Of a DNA stretch of 44,057 nt, positions 23,707-30,758 are shown one piece after another. The notes under the pieces were generated by a model. That model did no database searches, was not told the origin of the DNA, and saw nothing but the letters and a program-made list of their open reading frames with translations. The stretch is from Bacteroidota bacterium. Lineage in GTDB: Bacteria > Bacteroidota > Ignavibacteria > Kryptoniales > JAKASW01. Both the position numbers and the translations under genes were made by a program. The DNA lies in NCBI GenBank assembly GCA_021812985.1, contig JAKAMG010000025.1, positions 1 to 44,057 on the forward strand. Direction: 5' to 3'. Numbering within the stretch: the first letter of the stretch is position 1; every line of letters begins with the position of its first letter.

Positions 23707-26700
23707 TTACTTGATCATCAACATCTTACTCACCATACTTATGCCCGGCGCATTCAGAACGTAAAAGTAGGCCCCGCTGGCGAGGCTCCGGCCGGTGAAG
23801 CATGCGGTATGCATGCCGGACTCCTGGTACTCGCTAACGAGCGTGACAACCTCTCTCCCGATCAAGTCGTAGACTTTGAGGTCAACTTTCCCTGATCCTG
23901 GCAGGAAGTAGCTGATAGCAGTAGTCGGATTGAACGGGTTTGGGTAATTTGTAAGCAGACCGCTGACTGCCAAGGTAGCTGTCATCCCAGGCTGCTGATT
24001 CATTCTAGCACCTTCTGACACAAGATCGTCATCCACTCCGACAAGTAGCATAGCGTGATGTGTCAATAAGTCATTAGGGTACTTTGACGCAAGTGCGGCG
24101 AGGTATTTGTTGAGTTGTTCAAATTTGTTTGAACGATAAGACATGTTGATGAGATCGAATAGCGCAAGTTTGTGCACCGTGCTATCGCCTGAGAAATTGG
24201 AAAGCAATGTCAGAAGGTTCGCATACACTTGGTCCAATCGTCCGTCACCGATGAGAAATCCGTTTTCCAGTTGGAGGGTTGTAGAATAGAGATTGTGGCT
24301 CTTTGAGATATCCTTCCTGACCTTGTTATTCAGGAATTCGGTGAAGCCTCTCCTATCTCCCCGTCTGTAGCACTCGGCAAGATAATTCAAGATGTGCTTT
24401 TGGACATCAGTATTCTTCACAAGCCCAAACTGTTGAGAAGAAAAGGTGATTGCTTCGTCAAATCGCCCATTGTGTAACTGATCATGAATTGCCGCCAACA
24501 GAGAGTCATCGCATATCTTGTCCTTAGATCTGTTCACTGCTTCGCACTCCCCGGAGAGGGCGACGGACTGTATCAATGGAGAGGAAACGACGATGTTCGC
24601 GCTGATCGGGATTTTGTACGCTTTCGGCCCCTCTTGAACGGAAGGAGAAATCATGCAATTATGACCCACTGCGTACGAACTTGTCCAATCAACATTGAAC
24701 CCCTCGGGCCACATCCAACAATTACCCGTTGCCCAAACGTTACTGTGGTTGTAGGCGGTCACGTACATTTCGTCGTAACTGGATTGGTTAAAAGCGTTTG
24801 TTGCTTCTATGCCCGAATAACTTCCGGCTGCAAATGCATTCCAATTGTAAGCAGATTGGTTGTAGAAGGAGGGGTAGATCCATTTGCCGGATTCAGCATG
24901 AATCGCTTCCGCGTTACTCTGGATCGTGTTGTGGTGCAAATTCATGTAGGCATCTCCCTGTGACACGCCGCCATATCCATAGACCCCGATCCCCGAGTTG
25001 TTTGAGATCGTATTGTTGTAAATTCCGGGATTGCTATAGTAACTGTACACTCCATCGCCGCCGTTGCTTGAAATAGTGTTGTCATGAATGCTCTGCGGAG
25101 ACGAGCACATATCGAGAACAATCCCGTGAGCCTGGTTATTCGTGACGGTGTTGTGTGCAATTTCATTTTGGTTGATTCCGCTGTAGTGATAATAGATGCC
25201 GTAATAGTTGTTTGAAAGCGTGCAATACACAATAGTCGGTGAAGGGACTGTAGAGGACGGGATAGCCTCGCCCTCGTAAAGCACTCCGTACGTATTGTTG
25301 GTAATCTGGCAGTTCTGGAGCGTGAGGTTGGGCTGATACCATGACCAGACTCCGTATGTCGCGTTACTGATATTGCAGTAATTCAGCGTGCCGCTGCTGT
25401 GATGAAATCTTATGCCGTCCCAGGTGTCCGAAGTCGAAGTGAAGGTAATCCGTTGCGATGAATTCCCATTTGCATTCAGCGTACCATTAACGATCAGTGA
25501 TGAACCGCTTGCAAACCGCAACGTTGAACCTGGATTTATCGTCAGCGTGACTCCTCTAGCTATCGTGATAGTGTTGTTGATGTACCATGTGCCTGCCGTC
25601 AGTGTGGCATTTTCAGTAATTGTGTAGGCGTCTGTCCCGGTGACAAAATCAGCTTTCGTCTGCCCGTTTTCCCATCTCAGGTTTTTCATTGCAAAGCCTG
25701 GAGTAACGGCCCTTGAGTAGCCTGTCGACGTGATCTCGTTTGTACTTGGGTTTGTATAAAAGGCGAAGTTGGTGTTATGCTCGGGAGCAAAGAAGCACGA
25801 TGCACTTCCGACCTGATATAGGTTTCCTTTATACAGTATGTTTTCATAAGTACCAGTCAGGGAATTGTACCTTTGCCAGATATAGGAATAACGTTCCTGC
25901 AGGCTGTCCAGCCCACTTAGAACATCAGCTTGCCCCGTATTGATCGAATGATGGTCCGGAGCGGTATTCTCATCCCAGACCCATTTGCCATGCGCCGCCT
26001 CTAATGTCACTGGCATTGCTTTCCGATCTCCGTAAGTGCAGTTGGAAAGGATATCGCTGCCGACAGTTCGCCAGACGAGTACACCCGCGTAGTGAATTCC
26101 ATCAGAAAGTTTGGGCACATCCCAATTGGCTTGCCAATGATTGCTTTGATCTTTTGTGTAGTAAGTGAAATAGTACTTTTGGTTCGACAGAGCATTTGAA
26201 TAAGAAGGTAGCGTATAAGAAAACACCTGGCCGGTTGCGTCGAAATCGGAGAATGCTTGAGTGCCGGATGCGGCCGTTGGAGTTGCCCAACCCTTAGCGA
26301 TTCTAAAGGCGGGATTATAGAGCGATGAAACGTTGTTGAAGCCGCCCCATCCGGAGGACATGGCATCAAAGTCCCCGAAGGAACTGTGATTGTAATTTGT
26401 GAAGCCGCAATGGTCAACGTCCGGCCAGCCGAACCATGAATGACCAAGTTCGTGGAACATCATCGATTCGGTCCTCTCGGGGCTGTTATTGACACGTTCG
26501 ATAAACGAGTGATCATTGCCGTACATGAAATTTGTCCCATCGATTCTTACCTGTGTCCCATTTTCATAATCGTTGGTTGTGTAATAGTCGTTGATCGACA
26601 GCCCAACTGTTCCCCTGTTTACGCCTGTAGTGTGGCGATAGACAAGAAATGCCAAATAATCGACTATTCCATCCTGGTCGATATCGTAGTTGACAAAATT

Positions 26701-27111
26701 GTAAATGACGTCTGCCTGCCCGAGCACGTTGGATACATATGAAGCCGGAACCATAACATCGCTCCCAATAAGGCCGGGAAGTACAAATGCATGGGCTGTC
26801 GTTGCATCGCTGCTACTCACAAGAACATCGAGGACATTCACGTTCCAGTTGTTGAACGTAGCCTTACCGAAATAACTGGGGATATTACGCCTTATCGAGC
26901 TTACCACGGTCATTGGAATCTCATCTGACTGCCCCTGTTCGACGCAAAATAAGATGACCATGTTCTTTGTGCCTGTGGTGAGTGCAGTGGCGACCCTCGC
27001 GCCTTGCGTTGTTCCTTGTCCCAGGTACAAACATCCCTGAACGGGATAGTCGTTCTGTGCCATTGCCATAGAGGTGGCAATGAGCATTGCAAAGAGAAAT
27101 CTCATTTTCAT
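23707..27111 (-). CDS. Secreted M6-like metalloprotease with parallel beta-helix and T9SS sorting tail
   Basis: An 1134-residue secreted protein. Signal peptide 1-18. The protease domain (about 45-300) has zinc motif H220-E-L-G-H224 continuing SWFGWPDVDH, and a DIDQDGIVDY calcium-type turn at 143-152, both as in M6 (immune-inhibitor-A-like) peptidases. Residues 510-790 are right-handed parallel beta-helix repeats (NNTYGVLYEGEA, NNYYGIYYHYSGI, NNSGIGVYGYGG) of the NosD/PbH1 type. Residues 850-1040 are helical. The C-terminal 80 residues are a T9SS type-A sorting domain (NYPNPFNPTTAIS ... SKMLMIK). It would be exported by Sec and then T9SS. Ribosome site AAGGAG 7 bases before the ATG. By eye it is AT-richer than neighbouring genes. 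Confidence 0.88.
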   Translation of the reverse strand: MKMRFLFAMLIATSMAMAQNDYPVQGCLYLGQGTTQGARVATALTTGTKNMVILFCVEQGQSDEIPMTVVSSIRRNIPSYFGKATFNNWNVNVLDVLVSSSDATTAHAFVLPGLIGSDVMVPASYVSNVLGQADVIYNFVNYDIDQDGIVDYLAFLVYRHTTGVNRGTVGLSINDYYTTNDYENGTQVRIDGTNFMYGNDHSFIERVNNSPERTESMMFHELGHSWFGWPDVDHCGFTNYNHSSFGDFDAMSSGWGGFNNVSSLYNPAFRIAKGWATPTAASGTQAFSDFDATGQVFSYTLPSYSNALSNQKYYFTYYTKDQSNHWQANWDVPKLSDGIHYAGVLVWRTVGSDILSNCTYGDRKAMPVTLEAAHGKWVWDENTAPDHHSINTGQADVLSGLDSLQERYSYIWQRYNSLTGTYENILYKGNLYQVGSASCFFAPEHNTNFAFYTNPSTNEITSTGYSRAVTPGFAMKNLRWENGQTKADFVTGTDAYTITENATLTAGTWYINNTITIARGVTLTINPGSTLRFASGSSLIVNGTLNANGNSSQRITFTSTSDTWDGIRFHHSSGTLNYCNISNATYGVWSWYQPNLTLQNCQITNNTYGVLYEGEAIPSSTVPSPTIVYCTLSNNYYGIYYHYSGINQNEIAHNTVTNNQAHGIVLDMCSSPQSIHDNTISSNGGDGVYSYYSNPGIYNNTISNNSGIGVYGYGGVSQGDAYMNLHHNTIQSNAEAIHAESGKWIYPSFYNQSAYNWNAFAAGSYSGIEATNAFNQSSYDEMYVTAYNHSNVWATGNCWMWPEGFNVDWTSSYAVGHNCMISPSVQEGPKAYKIPISANIVVSSPLIQSVALSGECEAVNRSKDKICDDSLLAAIHDQLHNGRFDEAITFSSQQFGLVKNTDVQKHILNYLAECYRRGDRRGFTEFLNNKVRKDISKSHNLYSTTLQLENGFLIGDGRLDQVYANLLTLLSNFSGDSTVHKLALFDLINMSYRSNKFEQLNKYLAALASKYPNDLLTHHAMLLVGVDDDLVSEGARMNQQPGMTATLAVSGLLTNYPNPFNPTTAISYFLPGSGKVDLKVYDLIGREVVTLVSEYQESGMHTACFTGRSLASGAYFYVLNAPGISMVSKMLMIK

Positions 27112-27140
27112 CTCAAGTCTCCTTTTTATTTTGCAATCTG

Positions 27141-28400
27141 TTACTTTATCAGCATAATCTTGCTAGTGAAGACCCGTTCGGGTGTTTCAAGAAGCAGGAG
27201 ATATGTTCCGCTTGCGAGCCCTGTGCTATCGAACATTAATCGATACTCTCCCGGCGATTGCATCCCGTCTGCCAGCGTTCTTATTCGTCTCCCGAGAATA
27301 TCATAAACACCGAGCTTGATCTTGCTTCTTGTAGGCACGGAGTATGTAATCGTGGTCTGCGGGTTGAAAGGATTTGGATAAGGAGGAAAGAGACTAAAGG
27401 CGGTCGGTAAGACGGCCGGTTTTTGTTTTACGGCGTTCGTGACTGTATCTCCGTTTTCATCTATCAGGAGATGTGAAACGTAAATTGTTTCTTTCCCTGA
27501 ATAGTCAGCAGCAAAGAAAAGCGTTTTACCGTCGGCGGTAATCGCGGGAAATCCTTCGAACCTGCCAGAGTCAATCCCAGCGAAATACGAGCTGTCGGAC
27601 ATAAAGGAAATGTTCAGGATATACGGCTTTCCGGCATATCCTGTCGGCTGCGTAGTATCACGGTAAAAAACGTGCAAGTCATAATTGTCAGAATATTTGC
27701 CTTCCCGTGTGGTGTCGTTATTGAGCAGCGACGAGTACACCTTCCATCTGTCTCGGGTTACGGCCATACCCCAATCGGTTATAAACCGCAACCCATCCCA
27801 GGTAGAGTCCGAAAACCTATGTGGCCATGAAACCACACTGTCCCATGTTGACGTGGCACTGTGCCATTGCGTGATATAACTTTCGCCAAATCCCCCTTTC
27901 AAAACTATCAGAGTTGTATCATCGAGAAAACAACCTGCGTCCGCGCCAGGACTTAAATCAGGATTTGGAGAATAGTTTATTGCAGGCCCAGGATCCTGAA
28001 CAGGTCCCCAGTCGTTTGTGGTGCTGTCCCAATCAACGTAATAAGCAAACCAAGCCCCTACGAACCAATCAAAGAATAGTCTTTTTCCGTTTGGTGAAAT
28101 AATAGGATGGTCTGCCCCTGCATAGTTAGGATAGGCTATCCGGTCGGGCAACTTTTTCGGCATCGACCAGCCTGTGTCTGTCAAATGCGTCACCAATATG
28201 GAACTAAAGTAAAGTGTCTTGCCGTCGGCAGTAACAGTAGGCTTTTCAGCACGATCAAAACTGTCGAGCACCGCTTTACTAAATATAGGTTCCGGCTTGC
28301 TCCACTTCTCTGGCGCTTCAGGATACGATTTTGGTTTCTGCGCTACTGCTTCGACCGAAATCAGAATTAAAATCACAAATAATAAAAATCCTGGTTTCAC
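27141..28400 (-). CDS. Secreted PD40 beta-propeller protein with T9SS sorting tail
   Basis: A 419-residue secreted protein. Signal peptide 1-20, then PD40/WD40-like propeller blades: VTADGKTLYFSS (about 56-67), ISPNGKRLFFDW (about 101-112) and ITADGKTLFFAA (about 289-300), the usual TolB-like blade ending. The C-terminal 80 residues form a T9SS type-A sorting domain (YPNPFNPQTTITYS ... SKIMLIK). Function unknown; such proteins are surface or extracellular. The start is GTG at 28400 with AGGAGG 5 bases upstream. It is in tandem with the wrecked paralogue just upstream (28416-28850) and precedes the M6-like protease on the same strand by 29 bases. Confidence 0.87.
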   Translation of the reverse strand: MKPGFLLFVILILISVEAVAQKPKSYPEAPEKWSKPEPIFSKAVLDSFDRAEKPTVTADGKTLYFSSILVTHLTDTGWSMPKKLPDRIAYPNYAGADHPIISPNGKRLFFDWFVGAWFAYYVDWDSTTNDWGPVQDPGPAINYSPNPDLSPGADAGCFLDDTTLIVLKGGFGESYITQWHSATSTWDSVVSWPHRFSDSTWDGLRFITDWGMAVTRDRWKVYSSLLNNDTTREGKYSDNYDLHVFYRDTTQPTGYAGKPYILNISFMSDSSYFAGIDSGRFEGFPAITADGKTLFFAADYSGKETIYVSHLLIDENGDTVTNAVKQKPAVLPTAFSLFPPYPNPFNPQTTITYSVPTRSKIKLGVYDILGRRIRTLADGMQSPGEYRLMFDSTGLASGTYLLLLETPERVFTSKIMLIK

Positions 28401-28415
28401 TTCGGCCTCCTTATT

Positions 28416-28556
28416 TCACTTTATTAAAACAATCTTGCTCGTGAGCACGCCTCGAGGCGTCTCAAGAAGCAAGAAGTGTATTCTGCGCGATAGTCCCGCA
28501 GTATTGATCGTCAACCTATGCTCTCCGGGGGATTGAGCCCCATTTCCAAACGTTTA
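28416..28556 (-). pseudogene. 3' remnant of a PD40/T9SS paralogue
   Basis: Still reads GAQSPGEHRLTINTAGLSRR, then IHFLLLETPRGV and LTSKIVLIK followed by TGA, closely matching the tail of the neighbouring PD40 protein (GMQSPGEYRL ... LLLLETPERVFTSKIMLIK). The frame is intact for about 45 codons, then hits TAA where homology stops at the junction with the insertion-sequence remnant. The propeller part is gone. It lies 15 bases upstream of the intact paralogue's start. Confidence 0.85.
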
Positions 28557-28685
28557 CATCCTTCTCTCGCAGCATCGCTACGATAGACTTTACTGGGTGG
28601 TGTTTCTTTCCCATATTATCTTCTTAGGTCCTTTTGTTACTCATTTTACGCAATAACATTGGACCACTTCTTGGGGGGCAGGTCA
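28557..28685 (-). mobile_element. Insertion-sequence remnant (IS3-like left end and orfA start)
   Basis: On the minus strand it begins TGACCTGCCCCCCAAGAAG at 28685, which looks like an IS terminal repeat. After 71 bases an ATG at 28614 opens MGKKHHPVKSIVAMLREKDV, the usual opening of an IS3-type transposase OrfA. The frame breaks off after about 20 codons where the paralogue tail resumes. No second end or catalytic OrfB remains. The IS3 assignment is by resemblance only. Confidence 0.6.
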
Positions 28686-28850
28686 TATGCCTTGAGTAAA
28701 CGATGCTGATACCTGCCATGTTCTTGGTCTCGCAAACGCGGTAACAAGCTTCACCGGTTCGCTACATTTTTCGGGAGCTTTTGGAAAAATCCGTTGTCTG
28801 CGGATAGACAGCGGAACCAACAGGATGATCAGAAAGAATACATTCTTCAT
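28686..28850 (-). pseudogene. 5' remnant of a PD40/T9SS paralogue
   Basis: Begins with a good ribosome site (GGAGG) and ATG, then MKNVFFLIILLVPLSI (signal peptide) and FPKAPEKCSEPVKLV, which parallels YPEAPEKWSKPEPIF of the intact PD40 protein. The reading frame then degenerates and is closed by a TGA formed at the insertion-sequence border. With 28416-28556 it is the other end of one gene whose middle (about 1 kb) has been lost. Confidence 0.75.
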
Positions 28851-29109
28851 GAATACCTCCGTCATCATTTCCAATAACTTAGCCTTAATGGTTTCCTTTC
28901 TCTCTGGAATGTACTGTTCTCAGAACTTCCTTATAAAATGCAGCCGCCACTGATGGAACTATGAACTCCGCATAAGGAATCTAAGAAACTGGATGGGTGC
29001 TTCTCTTTGACATTGGTCGGGGACTAGCACTACGATTGGCGAACAACTTTGAGGCTTCTGGTTTACCTGACAGGTACCCGCGCTCAAAAACAGGTGAGCT
29101 TCACTCGAA

Positions 29110-29138
29110 AATCTAGTACGATGGATTCCGAATGTCAA
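29110..29138 (-). promoter_or_regulatory. Sigma70-like promoter facing the T9SS genes
   Basis: Minus-strand TTGACA (29138-29133), 17 bp, TAGATT (29115-29110). It would drive the wrecked paralogue at 28850 and possibly the T9SS genes beyond, with a leader of about 250 bases that contains no open frame I can support. Confidence 0.6.
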
Positions 29139-29444
29139 GCTCAACAGGCGGGCGGGATTCTTCCGGCATGCATTAATCTCGCAAGAATGGAAGAGGGAAT
29201 CGCATAAGGATAGGGTGCTGACTCATGAAAAGAAAGAGAGGAAGAAGTTTGCGGCTAGTTGTGCAACAACCCGTGTGACGGGACTCCGTTCGCCGTCAAA
29301 GAGCCGAGAGGGTGCGTAGGGGGGAAGAAGAGATTCGTCTGTAGAGCAGGCCCCATTCTGATGGCTTCACTTCAGTTCATCCCCCCACGCGGGCGGCAAT
29401 CGCTTCTTTTCTTCCTATAATCAGGCGCGAATAAAAGGATCCCA

Positions 29445-29483
29445 GAGTTCCTGAGGAAGGTGGACATTCCAGTCCAGCTGTAA
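29445..29483 (+). pseudogene. Orphan 3' tail of a galT-like gene (19-bp direct repeat, right copy)
   Basis: Reads EFLRKVDIPVQL followed by TAA. The first 19 bases are identical to galT 23550-23568 and in the same codon phase; a stop codon seven codons upstream closes the frame, so only the tail survives. It may be the displaced native end of galT or the scar of a second copy. Confidence 0.6.
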
Positions 29484-29497
29484 TTCAGCAGATGAAT

Positions 29498-30745
29498 TTA
29501 TTCAAGCAGCATTGCCGCGGGATCCTCGATGTATTCCTTCACTTTGACGAGGAACTGAACGGACTCGCGACCGTCCACGATCCTGTGGTCGTACGTCAGC
29601 GCGACGTACATCATCGGCCTTATCATGATTTGGCCATTCTCAACCACTGGTCTGTCTGATATTTTGTGCAAACCGAGAATACCGACCTGCGGAGGATTGA
29701 GTATAGGCGTGCTCATCATCGAGCCGAAGACTCCGCCATTTGTGATTGTGAACGTTCCCCCGCGGAGGTCGTCGAGCGTGAGCGTGCCGGCCGCTGACCT
29801 GTCAGCGAAATCCTTTATGGCCATGTCGATGCCCGCGAACGAAAGTCGGTCGGCGTTTCTGAGCACGGGCACCACCAGTCCTTCTTCCGCGCCGATGGCG
29901 ACGCCGATGTCGTAGTAGTGCTTGTAGACTATATCATCTCCGTCTATCTCGGCGTTCAGTCTCGGGAATTCCCTCAGCGCTGATATTACAGCCTTAACAA
30001 AAAAGGAGACTATGCCTAGCGAGATTCCGTACTTCTGCTTGAAATGGTCCTTGTGCTTCTTCCGCAGTTCCATCACGCGGCTCATGTCTACTTCGTTGAA
30101 CGTCGTCAGCATCGCGGCCGATCCCTGAGCCTCGAGCATCCTCCTGGCAATCGTCTTCCGGCGCATGGACATCCTGACCCGCTCTTCGCGGCCGGGGCCT
30201 TCGTCCTCTCTTATGGTCCGAACGCGCCCGTTCCCGCGGTTCGTTTCCTGACTTCTCTGGCCGGCGCTCTTCTGAATGTTAATAAACGACTCTACGTCGT
30301 GTTTGGTTATCCTCCCACCTATACCGGAACCGGTAACCTGTGAAACATTGAGCCCGCTTTCCTCAGCGACGCGCCTGGCCACAGGCGTGACTCTCTCCAC
30401 TTCCTTTTCCTCGGCCGGACTCGTTACACCTGCCTCATTTCTTCCGGTTGCACTCTCCTTCCGGCCGTTATTGTCTGCCGTCGTTTCCCTTGCGGCGGAA
30501 GGCGCAGCGGATGAGTCGATCTCTCCAAGTGTATCTCCGATCCGGACGGTAGAGTCTGCCGGAGCGGAAATCTTCGTAAGGACGCCCGCCGACTGGGCGG
30601 CTACTTCCACATTCACTTTCTCTGTCTCGAGCTCGACAAGCACGTCTCCGACCTCCACCTTCTCCCCCTCTTTCTTGAGCCAGTGCGCGATGCGAGCCTC
30701 AACTACTGATTCGCCCAGTGTGGGCACTACAATCGTATTCTTCAT
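29498..30745 (-). CDS. sucB: 2-oxoglutarate dehydrogenase E2 (dihydrolipoamide succinyltransferase)
   Basis: A 415-residue E2 subunit. Lipoyl domain 1-78 with the lipoylated lysine K43 in ELETEKVNVEV; a low-complexity linker (about 80-118); the E3/E1-binding domain (about 119-157, TPVARRVAEESGLNVSQVTG-SGIGGRITKHDV); a basic linker; and the catalytic domain (about 190-415) with H387 and D391 in DHRIVDGRES. It transfers the succinyl group from lipoate to CoA in the cytosolic complex. The ETEKV lipoyl context and DHRIVDG end favour the succinyl over the acetyl enzyme, as does sucA directly upstream (13-base gap). No lpd (E3) gene is in the window. Confidence 0.95.
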   Translation of the reverse strand: MKNTIVVPTLGESVVEARIAHWLKKEGEKVEVGDVLVELETEKVNVEVAAQSAGVLTKISAPADSTVRIGDTLGEIDSSAAPSAARETTADNNGRKESATGRNEAGVTSPAEEKEVERVTPVARRVAEESGLNVSQVTGSGIGGRITKHDVESFINIQKSAGQRSQETNRGNGRVRTIREDEGPGREERVRMSMRRKTIARRMLEAQGSAAMLTTFNEVDMSRVMELRKKHKDHFKQKYGISLGIVSFFVKAVISALREFPRLNAEIDGDDIVYKHYYDIGVAIGAEEGLVVPVLRNADRLSFAGIDMAIKDFADRSAAGTLTLDDLRGGTFTITNGGVFGSMMSTPILNPPQVGILGLHKISDRPVVENGQIMIRPMMYVALTYDHRIVDGRESVQFLVKVKEYIEDPAAMLLE

Positions 30746-30758
30746 TTTATCTGCTTTC

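Larger units (their letters stand above)
28860..29497. other. Gene-free stretch between the T9SS island and sucB
   Basis: About 640 bases without a convincing gene. It holds a minus-strand promoter-like sequence (29110-29138), a possible weak plus-strand one (TTGACA 29007-29012, 18 bp, TACGAT 29031-29036) with no gene downstream, a small hairpin TGACGG/CCGTCA (29276-29298), and the galT-like 3' tail at 29445-29483. Confidence 0.6.

Noticed and set aside
24900-25700. Repetitive-looking DNA considered as a CRISPR or tandem repeat array
   Set aside because: The repetition is at protein level (parallel beta-helix turns rich in Asn, Gly, Tyr); no constant-length DNA repeats with spacers exist here or elsewhere in the window.
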